Positions 43,876-52,764 of a stretch of DNA of 64,000 bases are shown in pieces. The stretch is taken from assembly GCA_035530655.1 (NCBI GenBank), contig DATKUK010000119.1, positions 15,740 to 79,739 on the forward strand, in the 5' to 3' direction. The notes below the pieces were generated by a model that saw nothing but the letters and a program-made list of their open reading frames with translations, did no database searches and was not told the DNA's origin. The position numbers were made by a program, and so were the translations under genes. Source of the DNA: DATKUK01 sp035530655 (GTDB lineage: Bacteria; Planctomycetota; Phycisphaerae; UBA1845; DATKUK01). Each line of letters starts with the position of its first letter. The first letter of the stretch is position 1.

Positions 43876-44238
43876 TTAGTACGCTAAAAGATCAATTTTA
43901 TTTATCTTCCCAGCCTGCCTGCTGCGTAGCACGCTCGAGAGCATCGCAACTCCTTGCTCTGTAAAGGCATACGGCCGATACCGACGCCCGCCCCAGGCTG
44001 AACTTGAGGTCACAATTTGTGATCTCAAGTTGTCAAACTCCTGCCTATCAAGCTGGAACATGAAATCATCGGGGAAGCGTTCCATATTGCGTTTGACCGC
44101 CTGGATTAGGACTTTCGTCGCCACCCCGTACAACTCAGCCAGGTCGGCATCCAACATCACCTTCTCGCCCCGGATCAACAGGATATGACGCTCGATCCGC
44201 TCCTGCGGAATCAGGACCTCGGTGGATTGCTTGGCCAT
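43876..44238 (-). CDS. ORF6N-domain protein, truncated at the C-terminus
   Basis: 120 residues. The N-terminal 100 residues match the phage-type ORF6N (KilA-N-associated) DNA-binding domain: IERHILLIRGEKVMLDADLAELYGV, KRNMERFPDDFMFQL, NLRSQIVTSSSAWGGRRYRPYAFTEQGVAMLSSVL. Family members normally go on with a segment like 'VQVNIxIMRAFVRLRE' and are about 160-190 residues long; here the frame ends in an unrelated, AT-rich tail (KINKIDLLAY). It is probably a clipped remnant of a mobile or phage-derived regulator, still open and possibly translated. It lies between rnr and the DUF2089 operon. Confidence 0.78.
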   Translation of the reverse strand: MAKQSTEVLIPQERIERHILLIRGEKVMLDADLAELYGVATKVLIQAVKRNMERFPDDFMFQLDRQEFDNLRSQIVTSSSAWGGRRYRPYAFTEQGVAMLSSVLRSRQAGKINKIDLLAY

Positions 44239-44314
44239 GATCCCATGGTAGCTGTGAAGGATTCGGCCTGTCCCGGGCGTAAAAAGCGGCCGAGCGTGCA
44301 GACGTCGACTGGGT

Positions 44315-46534
44315 TCACCGGCGAGTTGATTTCGTCCTCTTGCTCTTTGCCGGTCCCTTCTTGCCTGACGGCCGGCCCTTACCGCCTGCGGGCGAACGAG
44401 CCCCGTGGCCCTCCAGCCCGAAGTCGAGCTGACGTGCCGGAATGTTCACCTGCGCGATCCGTACGGTGACCAAATCACCAATCTGGAAGCGCTTTCCCGT
44501 CCGCTGACCGATCAGCGCCCCGGTCCGTTCGTTCACCTCCCACCAATCGTCGGGCAAATTGTCGAAACGTACCAGCCCATCGATCATGAATCGCTGACAC
44601 TGCACGAACAGGCCGAACGTTGTGACGCCGGTTATCACACCTTCGATCACGTCGCCCACCCGCTCGCTGAGCAGTTCGAGAATACGGATCGTCCGCAACT
44701 CCTGCTCGGCGTCCTCGGCCCGGCGCTCGGTGTAGCTACAGTGCTTGCCCAGTTCGACCAAGTCCTGATAGTCGGGCGCAACGCTGCGGTCACTCGTCCC
44801 TTCCAGCTTGCCGCGAAGATGCGCTTCCAGCAGGCGATGAACGGTCAGGTCCGGGTACCGACGAATCGGCGAGGTGAAGTGACAGTAGTGACTGCTGGCC
44901 AGCGCGTAGTGCCCGACGGTCTGGGGCGAGTACTCCGCCGCCATCATGCTGCGAAGCACCGCCAGGTTCACCGCGTAAGACTCCGGCCGACCGCGAACGC
45001 TGTCCAGCACCTTCTGGAGGTCCTGCCGCGACATCTTCCGAGGCGGCTTCTGCCCCAGCGCGCGAAGAAACTGCGAAAGGCTCTGCTGATTCAGGCTCTC
45101 CGGTTCCGGATGGATCCGCCGCAGGCAGGGAACGTCCAGGCGATTCAGCAGGCGAGCGACCGCCTCGTTCGCCTCCACCATGAACATCTCGATGATGGTG
45201 TGACTGAAGCCCGACTCGGCCGGCTGCGCATCGATCACGCGGCCGTCGTCGTCGAACACCAACTCCACCTCAGGCAAATCCAGGCTCAGCATGCCGGCTT
45301 CGAACCGCCGCTTCTGAATGATCCGGGCCAACTGCTCCATCCGCCTCATCAGATCCACCACCTGGCGCGGATAGCCCCCCGTCTTGCCGGCGAGGATCTC
45401 ACCCGCCTGCTCGTACGTCAGGCGCATGGTCGATCGGATCACCGCGCTGGCGACCCGTGTGCCGAGCACCTGCCCGCCCGCGTCGTATCGGATGAAAACA
45501 GCCTTGGTAAGCCTGTCCTCGCCCTGCTGAAGGCTGCACAGACCGTTGCTCAGCAGCTCGGGCAGCATCGGCAGCACCTTGTTGGGAAAGTACACGCTGT
45601 TGCCACGCTGCTTTGCCTCCACGTCCAGCACCGAGCCGGACCTGACAAAGTGGCTCACGTCGGCGATGTAGACGCCCAACTCGTAGCTGCCGTCCTTATT
45701 CTGCGTCAGTTCGATCGCGTCGTCGAAGTCTCGTGCGTCGGTCGGATCGATGGTGATGATCGTCCGATCGCGACAATCCTCGCGCCGCCGCAGTTCCGCA
45801 TCCAGACTGAAACCGTCTGCCGCACGACGCGCTTCGGCTGTCACCTCGTCGGCGAACTCATCCGGCAAATGGTACAGCCGTATCACCGACAGCAGGTCTA
45901 CGTCCGGCTGACCGCGCGGACCGAGACGCTCGACGATCACGCCAGTCGCCGGTCGCTCGGATGTGGGATACTCGAGAATCTCCACCACCACCTGATCGCC
46001 ATCCCGAGCGCCCTTCGCCGTCACGTCGCTCACCACCACGGGCGCGTGCAGCCGGTTGCCGTCGGGCCAGACCAGCCACCGGTCCTGCTCCCTGACCAAC
46101 TCGCCGACGAAGCGGCTCTGTCCCCGCTCCACGACCTCGAGGATCCGCCCCTCCAGCATCGTCCGCTCGCCCCGTTTGCTCCGTTTGCGCACCTCCGCCA
46201 GCACCGTATCGCCCGTGATCGCGTCCAGCGATCCGCCGGACGGAATGAACAGATCGCCGTGCGCCGTCGGGCTGGCCGGCACGACGAACCCGAACCCCCG
46301 CGGATTCGCCCGGTACGTTCCCACAACCCGCTTCGACATCGCCGGGAGCGTGACCGCGCTGCGGCTGCCGAGAACGATGCGGCCGGTCTTCATCATCGCC
46401 TTCACCGCGTCGCGGAACTGGGCGTAGTCGGCCTGGGCTACACCCATGCTGCGGGCCAGCGCTTGCACCTTCTGGGGACGGTAGCGGCTGTCTGAAACAA
46501 ACTTCAGAATGCGGTCGGCATAATCGTCTGACAT
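44315..46534 (-). CDS. rnr: Ribonuclease R (3'-5' exoribonuclease)
   Basis: 739 residues. Order: N-terminal winged-helix part (ILKFVSDSRYRPQKVQALAR), cold-shock OB domains, RNB catalytic domain with IDPTDARDFDDAI (about 257-269, metal-binding Asp residues), the conserved HYCHFTSPIRRYPDL (about 560), then an S1 domain (GVITGVTTFGLFVQ) and a Lys/Arg-rich tail. It degrades structured RNA in a processive 3'-5' direction. The neighbours are unrelated. The family and start (MSDDYADRIL) are clear. Confidence 0.96.
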   Translation of the reverse strand: MSDDYADRILKFVSDSRYRPQKVQALARSMGVAQADYAQFRDAVKAMMKTGRIVLGSRSAVTLPAMSKRVVGTYRANPRGFGFVVPASPTAHGDLFIPSGGSLDAITGDTVLAEVRKRSKRGERTMLEGRILEVVERGQSRFVGELVREQDRWLVWPDGNRLHAPVVVSDVTAKGARDGDQVVVEILEYPTSERPATGVIVERLGPRGQPDVDLLSVIRLYHLPDEFADEVTAEARRAADGFSLDAELRRREDCRDRTIITIDPTDARDFDDAIELTQNKDGSYELGVYIADVSHFVRSGSVLDVEAKQRGNSVYFPNKVLPMLPELLSNGLCSLQQGEDRLTKAVFIRYDAGGQVLGTRVASAVIRSTMRLTYEQAGEILAGKTGGYPRQVVDLMRRMEQLARIIQKRRFEAGMLSLDLPEVELVFDDDGRVIDAQPAESGFSHTIIEMFMVEANEAVARLLNRLDVPCLRRIHPEPESLNQQSLSQFLRALGQKPPRKMSRQDLQKVLDSVRGRPESYAVNLAVLRSMMAAEYSPQTVGHYALASSHYCHFTSPIRRYPDLTVHRLLEAHLRGKLEGTSDRSVAPDYQDLVELGKHCSYTERRAEDAEQELRTIRILELLSERVGDVIEGVITGVTTFGLFVQCQRFMIDGLVRFDNLPDDWWEVNERTGALIGQRTGKRFQIGDLVTVRIAQVNIPARQLDFGLEGHGARSPAGGKGRPSGKKGPAKSKRTKSTRR

Positions 46535-46583
46535 GGTTTAGAATGCAGCCCTGACTGAAGAACAGAGTGACAAGGAGAGTCCC

Positions 46584-46946
46584 GTGGAAGAAATCCTAAA
46601 CCAAGCACAGCGACTGGGCAAGTTGATCGCTCAACATTTGCGTACCCAGGCCATGCAACAGGTCTCCGCAGCCGCCCGCGCCGACACCGACGCCCAAAGG
46701 CTCCTGGACGACCACCGCAGGCAGGCCGAACACATCCACCGCCTGGAAAACGAAGGCAAACCCATCGAGGTGGCCGATAAGCACAAGCTGGCCGACCTCG
46801 AGGCCAAGGTGGCCGGCAATCCGCTCATCATGAAGCTCATGAAAGCCCAGGCCGACTACGTCGAACTCATGCAGGCGGTCAACTCGGCCATCGGCTCCCA
46901 GCTCAGCCCCGAGACACCGACCGCGAGCCCGCGACAGCAACAATGA
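46584..46946 (+). CDS. YlbF/YmcA-family protein
   Basis: 120 residues, almost fully helical and charged (AQRLGKLIAQHL, TDAQRLLDDHRRQAEHIHRL, NPLIMKLMKAQADYVELMQAVNSAI), matching the YlbF/YmcA (DUF964) family. In Bacillus such proteins assist RNase Y-linked RNA processing; whether that applies here is unknown. It starts at GTG 46584 with AAGGAG eight bases upstream. The end overlaps the next gene by ATGA. The divergent neighbour is rnr, another RNA-decay gene. Confidence 0.85.
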   Translation: MEEILNQAQRLGKLIAQHLRTQAMQQVSAAARADTDAQRLLDDHRRQAEHIHRLENEGKPIEVADKHKLADLEAKVAGNPLIMKLMKAQADYVELMQAVNSAIGSQLSPETPTASPRQQQ

Positions 46947-49033
46947 CTAAGCGCGCCGGACCATCCTCCCGTTCGCCGGATAGGCGAGTCATACTCTCCT
47001 TCCTGAGGGCCGGACCTGTCCTCCTGTTCGTCCTGGCCGCCACCTACGGCGACCTCGAACAGCACCATTCCAATGATACGTGGATCGCCCTGGACGCCGG
47101 CCGGCAAATCATCGACGAGCTTGGCTACGTGCCAAAGGTCGATACGTTCAGTTACACCTTCAACGGCAAGCCGTGGTTCAATCAGAACTGGCTCAGCCAT
47201 GTGATGTACTACTGGCTGTACAGCCGCATCTCGCCCGACGCAGCCGTGTACGGCAAATACTTGATTTGCGCGGCCATGTTTCTCCTCATGCTCGCCGCAG
47301 CGCGGGCGCGGTCCCGATCCTGGATGGCCGCCCTGATCGGCACGGCCATTGTATCGGCCGCCTCATTGCGATGGCTTAGTCCCCGCCCGGAAAGCTCCGG
47401 CTTTCTATGCATGGCCGGCCTGATGGCCTGCCTCGCCTGGCTGTCTAATCCTGATAAGAAAAAGAGATTGTGGCCGGCCCTGCTGCTGCTGCCGTGGTTC
47501 GTCGTCTGGGGCTGCGCGCACGGAAGCTTCATCTTCGGCTACGGTATGGTGGTAGTCTTCCTGGGATGTTGGGCTCTCACGCGCCTCGTTCGCCCAAAGA
47601 GTGCGCTAACCTCTGATCGACAAGTCATCGCGATCGTGGCCTGCACGCTCGCCGCAGTCATTATCACAGTCATTGTCAGCCCCTTCGGCGTAGAGAATCT
47701 CACACACCCCTTCAAGGTGGCCGAAAGCGAGGTCTTCCGACGGGTCAGCGAATGGCGCCCGCCTTATGTGACGGCCAATTTCCCCCCTGCCCTGCCCTTC
47801 TGGGTGGCCCTGGCCACCGGCGTTGCCGCTCTCGGCGCAGCCGTCGCAGTGAGATCCGCTTGGGCCATCGAACCCAAGCAGCGAAACCCCCTCCGTCCTC
47901 CAACGCCTTGGGGTCTGTTCGACCTGGCCGCCATAATCATCGGGCTCTACATGGCCATGTGGGCGCGGCGCTTCGCCCCCATTCTGTATATCGTGGCCCT
48001 GCCCTCGCTGCTGGTCTTCATCATGCGGCTCCTCTGGCCCATCCCTCGTCGTGTGCGCGACGCCTGGCAGGTGCTCGCGCTGGCATCCTGGGTCGGATCG
48101 GTGGTGCTTGCCATCGTGATCGTCCGGCACGTCGACAGATGCTACGTCGCCCCCTACGCAAACCGGCATAGCTTCGATCCCGATCGGGCAAGCTTCAACC
48201 TGCTCGAGAGAACCATCCAGTACGACAGGTCGCCGGGAATCGCCATCGAGTTCCTCAAGCGGAACAACTTCCAGGCCAATCTGGTCACCCACTGGGTCTA
48301 CGCCGGCCCGGTCATGTTTCACGCGCCGGGCGTGAAGGTCTACATCGACGGGCGCAGCCAGCAGGTCTACAGCGAAGAACACTACATCCGCTTTCAGCGA
48401 TTCTGGACGCAGCTGCCGCCCAATCTCCCTCCGGCCAGATACGAGGCCGCCCGCAAGCGAGTCGTCCAGCGGATCATGCAAGTACTCGACGAGTCCGGCA
48501 CCGATGCCGTGATGCTCCGCATGACGCCCTCGACGCGCCTGTTCCTGCCCGCCATCGACACCAGCCCACAGTGGGTCCTGACGCTGTACACCGGCACAAC
48601 GCATCTCTACCTGCGGCGAGGATGCGACATGCTGTCTCGTGTGCGCCAGGCCGAGCAGGAAGGACGCCTCTGGTGGCCCGAGTTGCCCGAAGCGTTGATC
48701 GCCCGCGCGCACCTTTGGCTGGCTCGCGGGCCGGACGGCTTTCAGCAATCGTTAACCTACTTCCGTGCCGCCGTCGACGGCAGACTGACCCTCGGGCTTG
48801 TTGTCTACCCACGCATGGTCGATCTATGGCTGCGAATGGGCAGGCCCGACTACGCCCGGCAGTACTTGCGCGAGCAGGCCGCCAGAATCAGGGATCCCGC
48901 CGTCGGGCTCAGCGACGGCGTCCGCCGCAACCTGCTGGCGCGGATCGAACAGATCCAACAAGCCATGGACCGCCGCGAAGCGCCCGGCACAGCCGCACCC
49001 GAAACGTTCGACGCAGAGCAGAAGGAATACTGA
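46943..49033 (+). CDS. Polytopic membrane protein, glycosyltransferase-like (GT-C type)
   Basis: 696 residues with about ten membrane helices in the first 400 residues. An early lumenal-type loop (DTWIALDAGRQIIDELGYVPKVDTFSYTF) carries acidic residues in the place expected of GT-C enzymes. The C-terminal 300 residues are soluble and helical with a TPR-like feel (RAHLWLARGPDGFQQSLTYFRAAVDGRL). Function was not recognised; lipid-linked sugar transfer or membrane scaffolding are options. The start overlaps the ylbF stop. It is followed by another membrane/TPR gene. Confidence 0.65.
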   Translation: MTKRAGPSSRSPDRRVILSFLRAGPVLLFVLAATYGDLEQHHSNDTWIALDAGRQIIDELGYVPKVDTFSYTFNGKPWFNQNWLSHVMYYWLYSRISPDAAVYGKYLICAAMFLLMLAAARARSRSWMAALIGTAIVSAASLRWLSPRPESSGFLCMAGLMACLAWLSNPDKKKRLWPALLLLPWFVVWGCAHGSFIFGYGMVVVFLGCWALTRLVRPKSALTSDRQVIAIVACTLAAVIITVIVSPFGVENLTHPFKVAESEVFRRVSEWRPPYVTANFPPALPFWVALATGVAALGAAVAVRSAWAIEPKQRNPLRPPTPWGLFDLAAIIIGLYMAMWARRFAPILYIVALPSLLVFIMRLLWPIPRRVRDAWQVLALASWVGSVVLAIVIVRHVDRCYVAPYANRHSFDPDRASFNLLERTIQYDRSPGIAIEFLKRNNFQANLVTHWVYAGPVMFHAPGVKVYIDGRSQQVYSEEHYIRFQRFWTQLPPNLPPARYEAARKRVVQRIMQVLDESGTDAVMLRMTPSTRLFLPAIDTSPQWVLTLYTGTTHLYLRRGCDMLSRVRQAEQEGRLWWPELPEALIARAHLWLARGPDGFQQSLTYFRAAVDGRLTLGLVVYPRMVDLWLRMGRPDYARQYLREQAARIRDPAVGLSDGVRRNLLARIEQIQQAMDRREAPGTAAPETFDAEQKEY

Positions 49034-49070
49034 TGGCGCTGAGCCCTTCCGACGCCGCGTGGCCTGACCC

Positions 49071-51491
49071 ATGCGCACACAACCGATCCTAAAGCAGACT
49101 GTGCTGGGCCTGATCCTGCCCCTGGCGGTGCTGACAGCCTACCTCCCCGCAATCCGCGGTGGCTTCGTTTGGGACGACGAACACTACGTCACCGACAATG
49201 CCGCGCTCCGCAGTCTCGACGGACTGCGCGCGATCTGGCTCAAACCCCGCGCCACACCGCAGTACTACCCCCTCGTTCACACCTCGTATTGGCTTGAATA
49301 CCGTCTGTGGGGGCTCAAGCCACTCGGCTACCATTTGGTCAACGTCCTCCTGCACGCGGCAAGCGCCATCCTGCTCTGGCGGCTCCTTCGCCGCCTTGAC
49401 ATGCCCGGCGCCTGGCTGGCGGCAGCCCTCTTCGCCCTGCATCCAGTCCACGTCGAATCCGTGGCATGGATCACCGAGCGAAAAAACACCCTCTCCACCG
49501 CGTTCTATCTTTTCGCCGCACTTGCCTACGTGCGCTTCGCCCGTATCGACCACGGCCCACCCGACGCACCGCGCCGATGGGGCTGGTACCCTCCCGCCTT
49601 GATCCTGTTCCTCTGTGCCCTGTTGAGCAAGACCGTGACATGCTCCTTCCCGGCCGCAGTCCTGCTGGTGATAGGGTACAAGCGCGGGCGGATTCGCCTC
49701 GCTGACCTCACCCCGCTGATTCCCTTCTTCGTGCTCGGTCTGGTGCTGGGCCTCAACACCGCCTGGCTCGAAGAGCAGCATGTCGGCGCTCAAGGGCAGG
49801 AGTGGGCTCTCTCCTTCGTCGACCGGGGGCTCATTGCCGCCCGAGCGCTGTGGTTCTATCTCGGCAAGCTCGCCTGGCCGGCGCACCTGACGTTCACCTA
49901 CCCTCGATGGCACATCGAGTCGTCCGTCTGGTGGCAGTACCTCTACCCGGCTGCCGCCTTGGCCCTGGTAACGTCCCTCTGGCTGCTCCGCAGACGCCTT
50001 GGCCCCGGACCCCTGGTGGCGGCCCTGTTCTTCGGCGGCACGCTCCTGCCTGCCCTCGGGTTCGTCGACGTCTATCCCATGCGGTTCTCCTTCGTGGCCG
50101 ACCATTTCCAGTACCTCGCCAGCATCGGACCGATCACGCTCTTTGCCGCGGCACTGACCGGGCTCGCCCGAAGTGCGCAGAAACGAATCGATGTGTCACA
50201 CTCGAGGAGCCCAAGCCGCTTGGCCCTTGCTGCCTGCCAACTGGCAGCGCCCTGCCTGATCCTCATCGTCCTCGCCACGCTTACCTGGCGGCAGAGCAGA
50301 TCCTACAAAGACCTCGAAACCCTCTGGCGAGACACTCTCGCCAAGAACCCGTCTGCCTGGATGGCCCACTACAACCTGGGCAACCTTCTGTCGGCCCGCG
50401 GCGACACCGGCGACGCCATCGTCCACTATCGACGAGCCGCTCAGATCAAACCCGACTTCGCCGAGGGCCACTACAACCTGGGTGTCGCTCTTCGTAGTAC
50501 GGGCAGACTGTCCGAGGCCATCGAGCAGTACCGCAAAGCCCTGCAAATCGATCCCCGCCACGCCGACGCTCATAACAACCTCGGCGCCGTCCTCGGCGAA
50601 CAGGGCATGCACGAGGAGGCGATCGGGCACCTCACCGCCGCGTTGAAGATCAAGCCCGATGACGTCGTGACCCACAGCAATCTCGCCAGTGTCCTGCTGC
50701 GGGTCGGCCGGGCTGACAAGGCCGTCCAGATCTACCGCGCGGCGCTCGTAATCAGTCCCAATGATCACGGCCTGCACGCCGACCTGGCTGGGGCACTCGA
50801 TCGTCTCGGCGCCTTCGAAGAGGCCGTCGAACAATACGAACTGTCGCTACGGATCGCGCCCGACAGCATCCAGACGCGGCTCGATCTTGCCGTATTGCTG
50901 CTGCGGTACCGCCGAGCCGAACAGGCCACGCGGCAGTACCAGGTCATATTGCAGGTCGAGCAGGAGAATGCAGCGGCGCGCAACGGACTAGGTCTGGCCC
51001 TCGCTGCACAGGGCAAGTTCCCCCAGGCCATCGAGCAGTACCAACGTGTCCTCCAAGTGCATCCCGACCATGTCGGCGCCCACCACAATCTTGCCAACGC
51101 CCTGGTTCAGATCGGCCGCGTCGAAGAAGCAGTGCACCACTACCAGCAGGCCCTGCGGATCATGCCCGATCAGCCCACCGTGCTGGATAACCTCGCCTGG
51201 CTGCTGGCCACCTGTCCCGAGCCCGAGGTTCGCGACGGTACCCGGGCTGTTGCCCTGGCCGAACGAGCCTGCGGACTGGTCGACCCCACCCCGCCACAGA
51301 TGCTCGATACCCTCGCCGCAGCCTACGCCGAGAACGGTCTGTTCGATCAGGCCGTCGACGCCGCTACGCGCGCTATCGAACGGGCCGAATCGCTTGGCCA
51401 ATCAGCCCTGTCTTCGCAGGTCCGCGCCCGGCTTCGCCTCTATCAGGAGCGCCGGCCGTTCCACGAGCACCCCGCATCAAACACACCTTGA
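49071..51491 (+). CDS. Membrane glycosyltransferase-like protein with C-terminal TPR repeats (TMTC-like)
   Basis: 806 residues. About ten N-terminal membrane helices carry the TMTC/PMT-like motifs FVWDDEHYVTDN (acidic pair in the first loop), ALFALHPVHVESVAWITERKN and LSKTVTCSFPAAV. From about 430 onward there are at least eight TPR repeats (AHYNLGNLLSARGDTGDAIVHY, GHYNLGVALRSTGRLSEAIEQY, AHNNLGAVLGEQG and others). Proteins of this layout are thought to be protein O-mannosyltransferase-like; activity here is not proven. It lies 37 bases after the previous membrane gene. Confidence 0.82.
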   Translation: MRTQPILKQTVLGLILPLAVLTAYLPAIRGGFVWDDEHYVTDNAALRSLDGLRAIWLKPRATPQYYPLVHTSYWLEYRLWGLKPLGYHLVNVLLHAASAILLWRLLRRLDMPGAWLAAALFALHPVHVESVAWITERKNTLSTAFYLFAALAYVRFARIDHGPPDAPRRWGWYPPALILFLCALLSKTVTCSFPAAVLLVIGYKRGRIRLADLTPLIPFFVLGLVLGLNTAWLEEQHVGAQGQEWALSFVDRGLIAARALWFYLGKLAWPAHLTFTYPRWHIESSVWWQYLYPAAALALVTSLWLLRRRLGPGPLVAALFFGGTLLPALGFVDVYPMRFSFVADHFQYLASIGPITLFAAALTGLARSAQKRIDVSHSRSPSRLALAACQLAAPCLILIVLATLTWRQSRSYKDLETLWRDTLAKNPSAWMAHYNLGNLLSARGDTGDAIVHYRRAAQIKPDFAEGHYNLGVALRSTGRLSEAIEQYRKALQIDPRHADAHNNLGAVLGEQGMHEEAIGHLTAALKIKPDDVVTHSNLASVLLRVGRADKAVQIYRAALVISPNDHGLHADLAGALDRLGAFEEAVEQYELSLRIAPDSIQTRLDLAVLLLRYRRAEQATRQYQVILQVEQENAAARNGLGLALAAQGKFPQAIEQYQRVLQVHPDHVGAHHNLANALVQIGRVEEAVHHYQQALRIMPDQPTVLDNLAWLLATCPEPEVRDGTRAVALAERACGLVDPTPPQMLDTLAAAYAENGLFDQAVDAATRAIERAESLGQSALSSQVRARLRLYQERRPFHEHPASNTP

Positions 51492-51559
51492 CCGGCAACG
51501 GCCGCCCACATCCAAACGCCGAATGGGCGGAGGCTTGCCAGACATGCCCCCAATCGCTG

Positions 51560-52549
51560 CTACGCGTCGTCGTCGGGGTCCGAAACGTCCCGCTTCAGCA
51601 GCCGCGTACCCAAAGGCCGCACGTATTGCGTCCAGTCACTGGTGGCATCCGGATCGCTGTCGATGTGCCGAAACACCTGATGCAGTTTGGCATCGAGATT
51701 GTCCAGATAGTGCAGCGCAAACGCTTCGGCCACAGCGGGCGACTTGGGGCTGCCAAATTGCTGCTCGCCGTGATGCGCAAGCACGATGTGTTGCAGCACC
51801 TCCTTCAAATCCGCAGGAAACGGCTGGCCCGTCTCCGCCTCGACCGCCGCAACACGCTGCTCGATCCAGATCGCACCGCGGACGAGGTGCCCCACCAGCA
51901 TACCGTCGTCCGTGTAGTTCAGCGCCGCCCCTGCCTCGATTTCCGCAATCTTACCTACATCGTGCAGGAAGGCCCCCGCGATCATCAGGTCCCCGCTCAA
52001 CTGCGGGTACAACGGACAGATTACCTGCACCAGCCTCACCAGGCTGTGCGTGTGCTCCAACAGGCCTCCCAGGTAGGCATGGTGACGCTCCATCGCCGCT
52101 GGCGCCTGCTTGAACTGCTGCACGAATAACTCGTCGGCCACGAACTGCTTGATCAGCGCCAGCAAATCGCGGTTCTTAATGGTTCGCAAGGCCGCCTTGA
52201 CCTCTTTCCACATCGCCTCGACGTCGCCGGGCGTCCGCGGCACGAAGTCGGCCATGTCCAGGCTGTCCGGATCCGCCGGCCGGAACCCGTCCACGATAAA
52301 CTGCGGATTCCCCCGGTAGTTCTCGCACCGCCCCGTGAAACGCAGGTAGCCACCTTCCGGGATTTGGTTGAAGTCCGACTCGCTCGCGTCCCATATACGG
52401 CCGGGCAGGCGACCCGTTCGGTCGCCCAGCACCAGGTGAATGTACTTCTTGCCGTTTGAGGCCGTTCGCAGGTCCTTCGTACGAACCAGGAACACTTGAT
52501 CGGTCACTCGCTGCCCGGTTGACAATTGGTCCACGTAAATCCGCGCCAT
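51560..52549 (-). CDS. YhaM-like 3'-5' exoribonuclease (OB fold plus HD domain)
   Basis: 329 residues. The N-terminal OB-fold (about 15-100: YIHLVLGDRTGRLPGRIWD) binds nucleic acid; the HD domain has GGLLEHTHSL (about 160), the metal HD in FLHDVGKIAEI (about 195) and LAHHGEQQFG (about 258). This is the YhaM/CBF1 architecture. The ATG at 52549 has GGGGAGG upstream; a longer frame to 52591 lacks one. It acts on RNA or single-stranded DNA ends in the cytoplasm. Together with rnr and ylbF it is the third RNA-turnover candidate within 8 kb. Confidence 0.87.
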   Translation of the reverse strand: MARIYVDQLSTGQRVTDQVFLVRTKDLRTASNGKKYIHLVLGDRTGRLPGRIWDASESDFNQIPEGGYLRFTGRCENYRGNPQFIVDGFRPADPDSLDMADFVPRTPGDVEAMWKEVKAALRTIKNRDLLALIKQFVADELFVQQFKQAPAAMERHHAYLGGLLEHTHSLVRLVQVICPLYPQLSGDLMIAGAFLHDVGKIAEIEAGAALNYTDDGMLVGHLVRGAIWIEQRVAAVEAETGQPFPADLKEVLQHIVLAHHGEQQFGSPKSPAVAEAFALHYLDNLDAKLHQVFRHIDSDPDATSDWTQYVRPLGTRLLKRDVSDPDDDA

Positions 52550-52764
52550 GATGCCTCCCCGTCTGGGCGTGCCCAGCCGCACTATAGACATCCGCTATCC
52601 GTCGATCAAGAGCAGGTTGCTCTGTTCAATCGTGCCCGACGGGAAACGCCCCGGCCATGCCCGCCGGCCCCTTGCCACCTGTCGCCCTGTCCGACAAAAT
52701 GGCCGGCCACAGGAAACACCCAAAAGGGTTCATCGAAAAAGCATCCTAAATCAGGAGCCACAGC

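Noticed and set aside
44405..46495. Plus-strand frame of 696 residues opposite rnr
   Set aside because: RNase R motifs are unambiguous on the minus strand; the opposing frame is a GC-rich shadow rich in His, Gln and Arg.
47606..48748. Minus-strand frame of 380 residues opposite the polytopic membrane protein
   Set aside because: Low-complexity shadow composition and no start site; the plus-strand gene overlaps the ylbF stop as expected for a real operon.
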